DNA of 64,000 nucleotides from JANXUC01 sp043782485 (GCA_043782485.1 JAYWAL010000048.1:1-64000), one strand, 5' to 3'; positions 24,945-34,522 are shown, counted from the first letter of the stretch. Translations and numbers: made by a program. Notes: generated by a model from the letters alone, not told the origin.

Positions 24945-27218
24945 CTAAGCCTTGGCGGCTCTGTCCAAACACGCGTAGAGGGCGGCATTCGTGCAGACTT
25001 CGTAATACTTCTGCTGCGTCCACCCGTGCACCGTGTAATCTCTGGGATCAGCCAGCGCCACATGGCCCTCGCGAATCAGAATGGTGCGAAACACTTCCCG
25101 ATCCACCGGAACCAACCCGCGAAACACGCGCGCCTGCTCGCCATCCCAAAGGCGAGGCAGCTCCAGCGAGCACGGCTCCAGCGAAATTTCCTTTTGTAGT
25201 TTTTGGAACGCTGCTTCGCTCAACCGAATTCCATCGATATTGAATTGCGAGAGGAGTTCGACAAAGGTTTCGCCGACCGGCGCGTCATCCACGGTTTGAA
25301 AGGCGTAGACATTGAAGCCGGCCGCCTGCCCTTGCAGCGCGCGGCGCGCGATTTTACTGCATGACGATAGCCGGTCGCTCTCATTCAACGCATCGGAGAT
25401 CATAATGGGCCGGTCGCCATCGAGCAGAAATAGCGGCGCTGAATCCTGGTAACTAATGCCGATTCCCAGCTCGATCATGGGCAAGCCTGATTGCCGCAAA
25501 CGGTGGTTGTAGCCGCGAACAATCTCAATCATGTCACGACCCAGAGCGCAGGCGCGGCTCACCAGGAAACCTGCGTCGTCCTCTGTTTCCACAATGGAAA
25601 GGATGATGGCATCGCCCTCCAGGAACACCTTGTTGGCCTTGTACCGTGCCAGCAGCATGTTCACGGGATCATAAAAATTCATGCTGAAATAGGACGCGGG
25701 ATTCAACCCCAACTGAATCAGCGACCGCGTCAGCTCGGTTGAGTCGCGCACATCCGCCTTTAAAATCACGTGCCGAGACAGACTCTCTGCGCTCTTGGAT
25801 GTTTCTTCGCGCAGCAGGAACTCCTGCAACAGGCCGTTGACCGACGACAACTCGCGCATGCGTTCGTTCTGAATCACGTTCACGGCATCCGCCGCCGCGT
25901 TTAGTGCCTCCAGACGTTGCAAGTCGCGGTGGTAGCGCATCAAATCAAACAAGAATCGGGCACCAATGCGGGCACGTTCGCTGCTGCCGCAGCTGGCGAT
26001 GCGATCCACCGCCGCATGTAAATTCACGGCGGCCGAGCGGCCCTGATCCTGAATTAACTTCTCCACCCGATCAAGTTCCTCGGATGAAATAAGGGCGTTT
26101 TTTAATTGCTGGGCATTGACGCGGTTTCCGTATTCCACGAGCAGCGGAACCGTCTCATAAGCCGCCAGCACGTACGGCAGCAGCTTCTGCTCTTGCAACA
26201 AATCCACCCATGCCTCCAACCGCTCACTTTCCGCCCGCCCAACGGGTGATTCCGCCGAAGTGCCGCTACCCACCAGTAGCTGCGCATTCTCTGGAACATT
26301 GAGCCAGGCGGCCACACTGGCCTCGTCCGCTCCAGTCATTCGCCCGCCGAGCGACCGCAGAAACGTAACCGCCGTTTGGCGAAGCGCCGGAAAGCGATCC
26401 GCGTCTTTCAGAAAATTTCCCCACAAGACGTATTGCTCGGCATTGGTTGTATCGTCACGCCCGTCGTCGGTGAATAGCAGCGGATTCAGCAGCAGCTCAT
26501 ACCCGGGCGAGTCGACGTCGCCAAACATGGATCTCCGCGTGCGCCCCAGAGTTTCCTTTTCGATCTCCCGCAGGCAACGCAGCACTTCCTGCATGGTTTT
26601 GCGCAACACGTTTTTCTTCCCAACCTGGAACGCGGCCACTTTCTCGCGGATTTCCAGCGCTCGCTGCTCGCGCACGCCTTCACAAGCCTTTTGGCGAATG
26701 CGGCAGCGCTCCACAATTTCCGCGAACTGCGCCAACACTTCCGCGCGCAGGAATTTGATCACCGCCACGCGTCCGAGCAGATCCACGGCGATGTTACTTT
26801 TCTCTTTTGCGCCGTGCAGGACGGCCAAGTGAATATCTGTGAGCAGCCGCTTAATCTCAGCAGGCTCCGGCCGGAGCGGCACCGTTCCGATTTTGATGGT
26901 GCTGGTTCGGACTGCCGGGTCCGGCGCGGCGGAGTGCGTTACCGGCCGCACAAACATTTCCCGCGTCTGCTTTTCCTCTACCGGAGAGGAGGCATGTTCG
27001 TCGAGCACCGTCTCCACGCCGCCATAGCGCACGATGAGCCGCGCCAAATGGATGCGCATCTGCTCGCAAAACTTCGGACTGAGGGAAACATCACTGCGCA
27101 GATTGTCGATGCCCGGCGGAATCTTATCCAGCGGCAGTACGGGCACATACGTCGCCAAATCCGGGGGCGGACTGGACGATCCACGGCTACGCAGTTTGAA
27201 GACAGGAATACGTGGCAT
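24945..27218 (-). CDS. Large cytoplasmic protein with a class III nucleotide-cyclase-like domain
   Basis: 757 aa, no signal peptide or membrane segment. The first ~470 residues are mostly helical with charged stretches and match nothing I know. Residues ~480-640 resemble the class III cyclase homology domain: first metal Asp in VILKADVRDSTELTRSL (~486), second acidic site in VFLEGDAIILSIVE (~534), then GIGISYQDSAPL and ISDALNESDRLSS, matching the usual NxAARL segment. The usual Gly after DVR is Asp, and the C-terminal transition-state Asn/Arg are not clear. It may make cAMP/cGMP, bind nucleotides only, or be inactive. It stands alone between convergent and co-directional genes. Confidence 0.6.
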   Translation of the reverse strand: MPRIPVFKLRSRGSSSPPPDLATYVPVLPLDKIPPGIDNLRSDVSLSPKFCEQMRIHLARLIVRYGGVETVLDEHASSPVEEKQTREMFVRPVTHSAAPDPAVRTSTIKIGTVPLRPEPAEIKRLLTDIHLAVLHGAKEKSNIAVDLLGRVAVIKFLRAEVLAQFAEIVERCRIRQKACEGVREQRALEIREKVAAFQVGKKNVLRKTMQEVLRCLREIEKETLGRTRRSMFGDVDSPGYELLLNPLLFTDDGRDDTTNAEQYVLWGNFLKDADRFPALRQTAVTFLRSLGGRMTGADEASVAAWLNVPENAQLLVGSGTSAESPVGRAESERLEAWVDLLQEQKLLPYVLAAYETVPLLVEYGNRVNAQQLKNALISSEELDRVEKLIQDQGRSAAVNLHAAVDRIASCGSSERARIGARFLFDLMRYHRDLQRLEALNAAADAVNVIQNERMRELSSVNGLLQEFLLREETSKSAESLSRHVILKADVRDSTELTRSLIQLGLNPASYFSMNFYDPVNMLLARYKANKVFLEGDAIILSIVETEDDAGFLVSRACALGRDMIEIVRGYNHRLRQSGLPMIELGIGISYQDSAPLFLLDGDRPIMISDALNESDRLSSCSKIARRALQGQAAGFNVYAFQTVDDAPVGETFVELLSQFNIDGIRLSEAAFQKLQKEISLEPCSLELPRLWDGEQARVFRGLVPVDREVFRTILIREGHVALADPRDYTVHGWTQQKYYEVCTNAALYACLDRAAKA

Positions 27219-27311
27219 CGGTGCTGGGCGGGCCTCTCCATGAAAAGGCTAGCACCGAGGGAAACAGCTGACACGTTACCACCGTTACCATGAAGCGGTT
27301 AGGTTAAAACG

Positions 27312-28997
27312 CTATTGCATCCCAGCCTTGTCCGACTGCTTGCGTGCGGCCTCGAACTCATCCCCCGGGAGCCACTGAATCAACTCCGGCAGCATCGCCG
27401 CCTTCCAGCCTAGAGCCAATCCGAAACGCGCGATCACGGCGTCGCTGCGGAAATCCATCTCCGGGCGATACTCGTCGCTGGGCTGATGGTAGTGCTTGGC
27501 AGTGTATTCCTCGGCCTGTTGCAGGCCCCACTCTGCAGGATGCTCCTTATACTTCATGCCAGCATTGACGGAAAAGGAGGGAACGCCCGCGCGTGCCAGG
27601 CTGAAATGGTCGGAACGATAGTAGTGCCCAGCCTCAGGACGGGAATCTGGCTTGATGGCGAGCTTAAAGTCTTTGGCGGTGGATTCCAGCACTGGGTAAA
27701 AGTTGGTTCGTTCCGATCCGGAAACTTCAGTTTCTTCCGGCTCGCCCAGTGGTGGGACGTCATCAAAGTTCAGGTCCAACGTAATGTGGCTGGCTGGAAC
27801 GGGTGGATGCAGCCCCAGGTACTCTGAGCCGCGCAGGCCCTGCTCTTCCGCCGTAACGGACGCAAACAGAACCGACCGCGGCGGTGCCGCACCGGAAGCA
27901 AAGCTCCGCGCCAGTTCCAGCAGAATGCCGCAGCCGGTGGCGTTGTCATTCGCGCCGTTGTATATATTGTCGCCGGTCGCATCCGCGCGCATGCCCAGGT
28001 GGTCATAGTGCGCGGTGTACAAAACGGCATCGGCCGCACGTTTCGGATCTGAACCAGCCAGCATGGCGACCACGTTGCTCGATTCAAACTGACGCACCTT
28101 CGTGATCATGTGCGCTTTGAGCCGCACCGCGACCGGCGTGGGATGAAAGTCGCGAGACTGTGCGTCGGCCAGCATCTTGTTCACGTCCATGCCCGCAGCC
28201 TGCGCTAGCTTAGCCGCCACTTTCAGCGGAACCCACGCGGCCACCTTCAATTGCGGGCTGCCGTCCGCGCGCAGGCGCGATTGTTCGCCCGACCAGGAAT
28301 TTCGCACCACGTCCCAGCCGTAGCTGGCCATTTCCGTTTTATGAATTAAGATGACGCCCACCGCGCCGTGCCGCGCCGCCTCTTCATACTTGTATGTCCA
28401 GCGTCCGTAGTACGTCAGCGCCTTGCCCTTGAAGAACTTCGCGTCATCCGAAGGCGGCTCGTTCACCAGCATCAGCAGGACTTTGCCCTTCACATCCAAG
28501 CCTTTATAGTCATCCCACTGGTATTCCGGCGCGGTAATTCCGTAGCCGACGTAGACCAGCGGCGCATCCACCACGGATTCAGCGTTCTGCGAATTGTCCG
28601 TCGCCACGTAATCGTCAAAGCGCTTCAGGCTCATGACTTCCCCGGAATCAGGAACAAGCGAAAATGTGGTCGCGGGCTGCGTTTCCAGGCCCACCATCGG
28701 CACCTTCTGCAAATATGTACCGTTGTCGCCCGCTGGCTTAAGGCCATAGAGCGCGAACTGCGTGGCAATGTACTCCGCTGCAATGTCGCCGCCGCGCTGG
28801 CCGGTTCCGCGCCCTTCCAACAGGTCGTGCGAGAGAAAGTGAACGTGCGCGCGAATCTTTTCCGGGTCAATGCTCTTCATTTCCGCAAAAGCCGCTGGAG
28901 GTAGTTGAATGGCGCGCCCCGTGGACACCGTTCCGGCGCTGAAACCAGCGCCGCTCAACACGCCCACACAAAAAAACAGAGATGCTACTTTCCGCAT
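27312..28997 (-). CDS. Exported M28-family zinc aminopeptidase with PA domain
   Basis: 561 aa. Signal peptide (VASLFFCVGVLSGAGFSAG), an N-terminal segment (HVHFLSHDLLEGRGTGQRGG) typical of the family, a protease-associated insert (~150-330: GKVLLMLVNEPPSD ... GAVGVILIHKTE) and the M28 catalytic domain. Co-catalytic zinc ligands are visible: His in YTAHYDHLG, Asp in GANDNATGCG, Glu-Glu in VTAEEQGLRGSEY, Asp in LNFDDVPP, and His in HYHQPSDEY. It removes N-terminal amino acids from peptides in the periplasm or outside. Followed upstream on the same strand by a thioredoxin-fold gene. Confidence 0.9.
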   Translation of the reverse strand: MRKVASLFFCVGVLSGAGFSAGTVSTGRAIQLPPAAFAEMKSIDPEKIRAHVHFLSHDLLEGRGTGQRGGDIAAEYIATQFALYGLKPAGDNGTYLQKVPMVGLETQPATTFSLVPDSGEVMSLKRFDDYVATDNSQNAESVVDAPLVYVGYGITAPEYQWDDYKGLDVKGKVLLMLVNEPPSDDAKFFKGKALTYYGRWTYKYEEAARHGAVGVILIHKTEMASYGWDVVRNSWSGEQSRLRADGSPQLKVAAWVPLKVAAKLAQAAGMDVNKMLADAQSRDFHPTPVAVRLKAHMITKVRQFESSNVVAMLAGSDPKRAADAVLYTAHYDHLGMRADATGDNIYNGANDNATGCGILLELARSFASGAAPPRSVLFASVTAEEQGLRGSEYLGLHPPVPASHITLDLNFDDVPPLGEPEETEVSGSERTNFYPVLESTAKDFKLAIKPDSRPEAGHYYRSDHFSLARAGVPSFSVNAGMKYKEHPAEWGLQQAEEYTAKHYHQPSDEYRPEMDFRSDAVIARFGLALGWKAAMLPELIQWLPGDEFEAARKQSDKAGMQ

Positions 28998-29067
28998 TCC
29001 ACTCTCCCAATGAATTCCTTAAATTCTTGCTGACTCAATCCGCGACCGCGGATCAATTTTTCGATCC

Positions 29068-29565
29068 TCAACCAAACCGGAAATCGTCAATCTTCTCTTG
29101 CGGCCGAATCAGCGCCGTTGGCGGCATTTTCCCAATGGCCGCCATCTTTGCCCCCATCGCTTCAAAGTCTTTCCGGCTCCATCCCACAGAAGAAATTCCA
29201 ATTTTCCCGTTTTGCTCAATCCAGAACACAGTTGGCACGTTGGTCAGTCCGTAAGCGTTGGACACCGGATAGCTATTGGTGTCATCCAGCAGCATGGGAA
29301 ACGTCGCGGAGAAACTCTTGGCAAACGCCTGGGTTTCCTTCCGCGGATTTTGCGAAACTCCGGCCAGGGTCACGCCGCGATTCTGGTAAGCCTGGAAGAG
29401 CCGCTCATACAAGGGAAATGCGTATTGGCATACGGGACACGACTTCTTGAAAAACACCAAAATCACCGGTCCGCGCGTTAACGCCTCGGACAACGAAAAA
29501 TTTGCGCCATCCGTGGTTGGCAACGTAAACGCTGGCGCCGCGACCCCTGCTTTCAGTGTCTCCAT
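29068..29565 (-). CDS. Thioredoxin-fold (AhpC/TSA, peroxiredoxin-like) protein
   Basis: 165 aa from the ATG at 29565-29563, which has GGGAGG close upstream; the longer ORF start at 29619 lacks this. Core: APAFTLPTTDGANFSLSEAL, VILVFFKKSCPVCQYAFPLYERL (CPVC active site) and the cis-Pro loop VPTVFWIEQNGKI. No signal peptide with this start, so it is probably cytoplasmic. It reduces disulfides or peroxides. The gene ends 70 bp before the M28 gene and starts 68 bp after mutY, all on the minus strand. Confidence 0.85.
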   Translation of the reverse strand: METLKAGVAAPAFTLPTTDGANFSLSEALTRGPVILVFFKKSCPVCQYAFPLYERLFQAYQNRGVTLAGVSQNPRKETQAFAKSFSATFPMLLDDTNSYPVSNAYGLTNVPTVFWIEQNGKIGISSVGWSRKDFEAMGAKMAAIGKMPPTALIRPQEKIDDFRFG

Positions 29566-29632
29566 GCGCCCTCCCGCACTGTCAGATGTCCACCACCGTA
29601 GCCAACGAAACATAGTCACCGTCGTGTTCGGG

Positions 29633-30658
29633 CTATAGAAGTTCCGCGGCCCGCAAAATTTTCTGTGCCAAACCCGTTAGCGGAATCCCCGCCAAACGCG
29701 TTAGCGGAATTCTTTTGCCTTGGCCGCCGCCGCGAATCACACGCACATCATAATTCGTCGTCGTAATCGAGTGCTTCAAGCGCAACCAAATCTTCGGCTC
29801 CACGCTGTTGGGCACAACCTCCGGCAATTCCCACATCATCGGCATCAATGACGCGTCGGCTGCGCGCTGCGTCAGTCGAACCTTGCCGTCGCGGCAATCC
29901 AGAGCATAGAACACGGTTGCCTTGGTTGTCTTCTGCGATTTTTGCAATTCCGGCAAACGGCCCCGCGTCTGGCAAGCGTCGGCCACCGGACACGCCAAAC
30001 ACTTCGGCTCTCCCGGCACACAGACGGTTGCGCCCAACTCCATCATCGCCTGATTAAAATCTCCAGGGCGCTGCGAACTCAGCAGTTGTTGCGCGAACGT
30101 CCATACCTCTTCCTTCGCCATCCGCTGGCCGAGCAAACGCTCCGCCACGCGCACGACGTTGCCGTCAACCACGGCAACAGCTTCACCAAACGCAATGCTG
30201 GCAATCGCCGCTGAAGTGTAGCGACCAATACCGGGAAGCTCTTCCCACGCTTCCGCTGTTGCGGGGAACTTGCCGTCGCGCTCGCGCACAATCATTTGAG
30301 CCGCGTCATGCAGCGCGCGTGCCCGGCGGTAGTATCCCAGCCCGCTCCAAGCGGCCAGAACGGCTGGCTGCGTGGCCGCAGCCAAGGCTTCCACAGTTGG
30401 AAACAAGCGGAGAAACTCGGTGTACTTTTCCACTACAGCCGCCACGCGCGTCTGCTGGAGCATGATTTCCGATAGCCAGACGCGGTACGGATCGCGATCT
30501 TTGCGCCACGGTAGGTCGCGCTGGTGTGCGTCGTACCAGATAAGCAGCTGGCGGCGAAATTTTCGCTCTTGAATCGGAACATGCTTTGCGCCCCTTGGAG
30601 ACAAGGCTTTCCCAAGGCGTTTTTCGATCACTTGTGGACGTTGCGGCACTTCCCGCAT
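29633..30658 (-). CDS. mutY: A/G-specific adenine DNA glycosylase MutY
   Basis: 341 aa. HhH-GPD glycosylase with catalytic Glu in VWLSEIMLQQTRVAAVV, helix-hairpin-helix LPGIGRYTSAAIASIAFG, catalytic Asp in AVAVVDGNVVRV and the [4Fe-4S] cluster motif with cysteines in CVPGEPKCLACPVADAC. The C-terminal NUDIX-like 8-oxoG recognition domain is present but compact (~245-341). It removes adenine mispaired with 8-oxoguanine. The N-terminal ~28 residues before VPIQERKFRRQLL may be non-native; a later start is possible. Confidence 0.93.
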   Translation of the reverse strand: MREVPQRPQVIEKRLGKALSPRGAKHVPIQERKFRRQLLIWYDAHQRDLPWRKDRDPYRVWLSEIMLQQTRVAAVVEKYTEFLRLFPTVEALAAATQPAVLAAWSGLGYYRRARALHDAAQMIVRERDGKFPATAEAWEELPGIGRYTSAAIASIAFGEAVAVVDGNVVRVAERLLGQRMAKEEVWTFAQQLLSSQRPGDFNQAMMELGATVCVPGEPKCLACPVADACQTRGRLPELQKSQKTTKATVFYALDCRDGKVRLTQRAADASLMPMMWELPEVVPNSVEPKIWLRLKHSITTTNYDVRVIRGGGQGKRIPLTRLAGIPLTGLAQKILRAAELL

Positions 30659-30716
30659 TCTATAACGTAGTAAACTTCAGACATCGCTCCACCAGTCAGC
30701 TTCACGAGGTCAGCCC

Positions 30717-30971
30717 ATGCCCGATTTCAGCCGCAAAGTTGAAGATGCCATTCGCAGTGTCGAAGAGCGCATCCACGAAGCCGCTCCGCACCTGAACGAA
30801 AAAGTAGCCGAAGCCAGCGCGCAAATCGAAAAAGACGCGCAGGAGTTGATTGATTATCTGAATCGCGAAGTGGTTCCGGCGATCCGCACGCACTCGACGA
30901 AGGCCCTGCGCGTTGCCTCGGAAAAATTGACGCAGCTCGCCACCTACATCGAGCAGCACAAACAAAATTGA
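30717..30971 (+). CDS. Small helical (coiled-coil) hypothetical protein
   Basis: 84 aa, entirely helical and highly charged: FSRKVEDAIRSVEERIHEAA and VAEASAQIEKDAQELIDYL have heptad-like spacing. ATG with GAGG upstream. Stop overlaps the start region of rlpA (TGA 30969-30971, ATG 30974), which suggests translation in one operon. Not recognised; it could be a small cytoplasmic structural protein or stress protein. Confidence 0.65.
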   Translation: MPDFSRKVEDAIRSVEERIHEAAPHLNEKVAEASAQIEKDAQELIDYLNREVVPAIRTHSTKALRVASEKLTQLATYIEQHKQN

Positions 30972-30973
30972 GC

Positions 30974-31744
30974 ATGACGTCGCAGCGGGCTCGGCTGGCG
31001 TTGACTGCGTTGGTACTTGTCGCTTCCGTGACAGGGTGCGGCAAAAAGCCCGTGCGCGTCGCTACGGTGCCTCCGCCGACCGTGAGCGAACCGGGGGACC
31101 ACATGCCCGCGCCGCCACCAGCTCCGCCGACCGCGCAACCCGCCACCCGAGAAAGCGGTCCACCAGACGACTTCGGCATCGCCCCTGACGCCGTTCCAAT
31201 TTACACAATTACTGGCATGGCCAGCTGGTATGGGCCTCCGTATCACAATCACAAGGCCTCGAACGGCGAGGTCTTCGACATGAACGCGATGACCGCCGCC
31301 AGCCTTACGCTGCCCCTGGGAACCATCGCGCGCGTGACGAACATGAAGACTGGCGACTCAGCGCTGGTGCGCATCAACGACCGTGGCCCGTTTGTGGAAG
31401 GTCGCATTCTTGACCTCTCGATGGCGGCGGCGAAAAAGATCGATACCTGGCGCGCGGGCGTGGCACCAATCAAGTTAGAGGTTCTGAAAACGCCTTCACC
31501 CCTCGAGACCGGCGGGCGTTGGTGCGTACAAATTGGGTCGATCCAGGGCGAGGAAGCCGCAGCCAAGTTACAAGACCATTTGCAGCGCCGCTATCGCGCG
31601 GCCAAAGTGATCAAGTTCTTAAGCCCGGTCGGAGTCTGGTGGGTTCGCATTCGTGTCGACCACGACGACCGCAGCCGGGCCGAAACGCTGGCAAAGGAAA
31701 CTCAACCGGACGAAGGTGCTGTATTTTTGGTGAGATTGGACTAA
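30974..31744 (+). CDS. rlpA: RlpA-like septal lytic transglycosylase lipoprotein with SPOR domain
   Basis: 256 aa. Lipoprotein signal with lipobox (LVLVASVTGCGKKP), a Pro-rich linker, a double-psi beta-barrel (GMASWYGPPYHNHKASNGEV ... LVRINDRGPFVEGRILDLS, containing the catalytic-type Glu and Asp) and a C-terminal SPOR domain (GRWCVQIGSIQGEEAAAKLQ). RlpA cleaves denuded glycan strands at the septum; SPOR targets it there. Functionally linked to the divisome genes at 7862-17218. Confidence 0.9.
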   Translation: MTSQRARLALTALVLVASVTGCGKKPVRVATVPPPTVSEPGDHMPAPPPAPPTAQPATRESGPPDDFGIAPDAVPIYTITGMASWYGPPYHNHKASNGEVFDMNAMTAASLTLPLGTIARVTNMKTGDSALVRINDRGPFVEGRILDLSMAAAKKIDTWRAGVAPIKLEVLKTPSPLETGGRWCVQIGSIQGEEAAAKLQDHLQRRYRAAKVIKFLSPVGVWWVRIRVDHDDRSRAETLAKETQPDEGAVFLVRLD

Positions 31745-31759
31745 CGGCTCAGCACTGGT

Positions 31760-32575
31760 ATGCTTTCCAGGTCCATGCGCATTCAATTTTCCACGATGCT
31801 CGCGTTTTGTGCGGTGATGGCGACTGGTCTTCCAGTTTCCGCGCAACAAGCCACACAACAGTCGACGACTTCACAAAAGCCGGAAGACACCGAAGTCTGG
31901 GAGCCTATACCCAAAGTCGTGACGCCCGGCGCTAGTAACAGCGCGCCTCCCTCCGACGCCATCGTTTTGTTCGACGGCAAAAATGCCGACGAATGGGTGT
32001 CAGCCCAGGACAAGACGCCCGCCAAATGGATCGTCGCCGACGGCGTGCTCAGCGTCAAAAAGGAAGCCGGTAACATCGAAACCCGGCGAACCTTCCGAAA
32101 TTATCAACTTCATATCGAGTGGAAGATCCCGGAAAACGTCACGGGCACGGGGCAGGGGCGGGGCAATAGCGGCGTATTTCTCGCCTCCACCGGACCCGAC
32201 GATGCCGGATATGAGTTGCAGGTTCTAGATTCCTACAACAACAAAACCTACGTGAACGGCCAAGCGGGCAGCATTTATAAGCAGGGCATTCCGTTAGCGA
32301 ACCCAATGCGCAAGCCCGGCGAGTGGCAGACTTACGATGTGGTTTGGACTGCCCCCGTCTTCAATGCTGATGGCTCATTGAAGGCTCCAGCTTACGTCAC
32401 GGTCATTTTCAATGGCGTGCTGGTGCAGAATCACTTTGAGCTAAAGGGTGAGACGGTTTATCGCGGGCAGCCGTTTTTTAAGAAATTCGAGAGCGCCCCC
32501 ATTAAGCTCCAATCGCACGGCGACAAGAGCGAACCCATCAGCTTCCGGAATATCTGGGTGAGAGAACTGAATTAG
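31760..32575 (+). CDS. Exported DUF1080 protein (3-keto-disaccharide hydrolase family)
   Basis: 271 aa; an ATG at 31775 is an alternative start. Signal peptide ending VSAQQ, a ~45-residue linker, then a concanavalin-like DUF1080 domain (IVLFDGKNADEWVSAQDKTP, RTFRNYQLHIEWKIPEN, GNSGVFLAS, YELQVLDSYNN, PGEWQTYDVVWTAP, ISFRNIWVREL). Members of this family bind or hydrolyse glycosides, some acting on 3-keto-glucosides. Convergent with the beta-glucosidase gene, so the two may share substrates. Confidence 0.85.
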   Translation: MLSRSMRIQFSTMLAFCAVMATGLPVSAQQATQQSTTSQKPEDTEVWEPIPKVVTPGASNSAPPSDAIVLFDGKNADEWVSAQDKTPAKWIVADGVLSVKKEAGNIETRRTFRNYQLHIEWKIPENVTGTGQGRGNSGVFLASTGPDDAGYELQVLDSYNNKTYVNGQAGSIYKQGIPLANPMRKPGEWQTYDVVWTAPVFNADGSLKAPAYVTVIFNGVLVQNHFELKGETVYRGQPFFKKFESAPIKLQSHGDKSEPISFRNIWVRELN

Positions 32576-32598
32576 AGCTTTCGACGCCCGCCTAAGCC

Positions 32599-34029
32599 TT
32601 ACTCCACCGCGTTGCGCGCCACGACTTCCTTGTACCATTCGGCACTCAACTTCGGCGTGCGCTTTTGCGTTTTGAAGTCGACATAGTGGATGCCAAAGCG
32701 CTTGCTGTAGCCGTCCGCCCATTCGTAATTGTCGAGCAGGCTCCATAGGAAATAGCCCTTGATCGGATAGCCTTCCGCAGCCGCGCGATGCAGATGCGTC
32801 AAGTGATTGCGCAAATACATGAGGCGATCCGTATCCTCCACATGCCCGTCGGCGGCAATCACATCATCCGCGGAACAGCCGTTTTCCGTAATGTACAAGG
32901 CCTTCGGCTTCCAGATATCGCTCACATTGCGAACCGCCCAGTAAATCACTTCCGGCCCAATGAAGAGCCACGGCGAAGCCATGTGCGGATACGAAGTCTG
33001 GCGTTTCAAAACTTCGTAGCCGAGCGGAGAAGCATCGGGACGCACGTAGTCAGGCGTATAGACATTAAGGCCGACGAAATCGACCGGACTGCTGATGGCC
33101 TTCATGTCACCCTCTTCCACCTTGGGAGCGTTCGCCCCTTCGCGCGCGAGGTAGGCATCGGTGTATTTGCCTTCCATGACGGCGGTCAGGAAAGGCGCAT
33201 TCTCCTCGCGGGTAGCGGTGCGGGTGGCCTTGATGTATTCCGGGCTCTCGATCGCGGGCACATAGACGTTGGCATTTTCGGCCAACCCAACCTGCGTTCC
33301 AGGTTTGGCATTGGCACGAATGGCTTGAACGCCCAGACCATGCGCCAGAATAGCGTGGTGACGCACCTGGTTAACCGGCCCGGGCGGCAGCTTCAGGCCG
33401 GGAGCAAACTGCCCGATTTTGTGACCCAGATCGCTGATGCAAACAAACTCGTTCGTCGTAAAAAAATGCTGCACGCGGTCCGCAAGATGCTTAGCCACAT
33501 ATCCGGCATAGTCCGCGAACGCCTTGGACGTATCGCGCGATTGCCAGCCACCCGGCAACGCTTGCGGCAGGTCCCAGTGAAATAGCGTGATGTAAGGAGT
33601 AATGCCGTTCTTCAGCAACTCGTCGACGACGCGATTGTAGTAGTCAAGACCCTTGTGGTTCGGCTGCCCCGTTCCACTCGGGAAAATCCGCGCCCAGGCA
33701 ATGGACATGCGGTAACCCTTGACTCCCAGGTTCTTCAGCAACCCTATGTCTTCTTTGTAAAGATGATAGGAATCGTCGGCAACATCGCCGGTGTCTCCCT
33801 GAAAAGTTTTTCCAGGCGTGTGCGAGAAAACGTCCCAATTCGTCTGCCCGCGCCCATCCTCGTTCACCCCACCCTCGATCTGGTAAGAGGCGGTGGCGCA
33901 ACCCCAGAGAAAGTTATCGGGGAAGCGCAGGCTTTTCGGCGACTGGGCGAAAGAGCCCTTGGGCAAGGAAGCAGCGGCTAAAGCGGCGGCGGCGGTTTTG
34001 CCAAATTGGCGGCGTGATAACGTTTTCAT
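32599..34029 (-). CDS. Exported GH1 beta-glucosidase-like enzyme (Tat signal)
   Basis: 476 aa. Twin-arginine signal (LSRRQFGKTAAAALAAASLP). GH1 TIM barrel: FLWGCATASYQIEGGVNEDG, RMSIAWARIFPSG, LFHWDLPQALP, acid/base Glu in FFTTNEFVCIS, nucleophile Glu in LYITENGCS, and FLWSLLDNYEWADGYSKRFG. The usual TxNEP is TTNEF: the glutamate stays but Pro is Phe. Retaining beta-glycosidase activity in the periplasm is likely; substrate unknown. Confidence 0.92.
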   Translation of the reverse strand: MKTLSRRQFGKTAAAALAAASLPKGSFAQSPKSLRFPDNFLWGCATASYQIEGGVNEDGRGQTNWDVFSHTPGKTFQGDTGDVADDSYHLYKEDIGLLKNLGVKGYRMSIAWARIFPSGTGQPNHKGLDYYNRVVDELLKNGITPYITLFHWDLPQALPGGWQSRDTSKAFADYAGYVAKHLADRVQHFFTTNEFVCISDLGHKIGQFAPGLKLPPGPVNQVRHHAILAHGLGVQAIRANAKPGTQVGLAENANVYVPAIESPEYIKATRTATREENAPFLTAVMEGKYTDAYLAREGANAPKVEEGDMKAISSPVDFVGLNVYTPDYVRPDASPLGYEVLKRQTSYPHMASPWLFIGPEVIYWAVRNVSDIWKPKALYITENGCSADDVIAADGHVEDTDRLMYLRNHLTHLHRAAAEGYPIKGYFLWSLLDNYEWADGYSKRFGIHYVDFKTQKRTPKLSAEWYKEVVARNAVE

Positions 34030-34106
34030 AGCGGGAAGATCGTATCATTGCTGAGCACCAAGATCAAAACTCTAGCCGCCCACTACTAGTTGAGGAGTCC
34101 AATTTC

Positions 34107-34448
34107 ATGACAGACTGCCTATTTTGCAAAATTGTGAGCGGGGAAATCCCGGCGAAGAAAGTTTATGAGGACGAGCATAACTTGGCGTTTGAAGATATTG
34201 CGCCCAAAGCGCCGACGCATGTTCTGGTGATTCCGAAGAAGCACCTGCGGGGGTTGAAGGAGGCTGGGGCGGGGGATGCCGAGCTGATCGGGCGACTGAA
34301 TCTGGTGGCGGCGCAGATTGGACGCGAGCGCGGAATTGAAGACGGCTACCGGACGGTGTTGAATGTAGGTCCCAAATCAGGGCAGTCGGTGTTTCACATT
34401 CATCTGCACCTTGTAGGTGGCCGCGAGTTAGCATGGCCGCCGGGATAA
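34107..34448 (+). CDS. HIT family nucleotide hydrolase/transferase (Hint-like)
   Basis: 113 aa. CLFCKIVSGEIPAKKVYEDE at the N-terminus and the histidine triad HIHLHLVGGRELAWPPG at the C-terminus. Hint proteins hydrolyse AMP-lysine or purine phosphoramidates in the cytoplasm. The ATG has GAGGAG upstream. Monocistronic, divergent from the GH1 gene. Confidence 0.93.
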   Translation: MTDCLFCKIVSGEIPAKKVYEDEHNLAFEDIAPKAPTHVLVIPKKHLRGLKEAGAGDAELIGRLNLVAAQIGRERGIEDGYRTVLNVGPKSGQSVFHIHLHLVGGRELAWPPG

Positions 34449-34522
34449 AGCAGTTGCCGAAAGGCTGTTGCCAGAAGTCAGTTGCCAGTTAGCGACTCTG
34501 GCAACTGAAAGCTGGCAACCGG

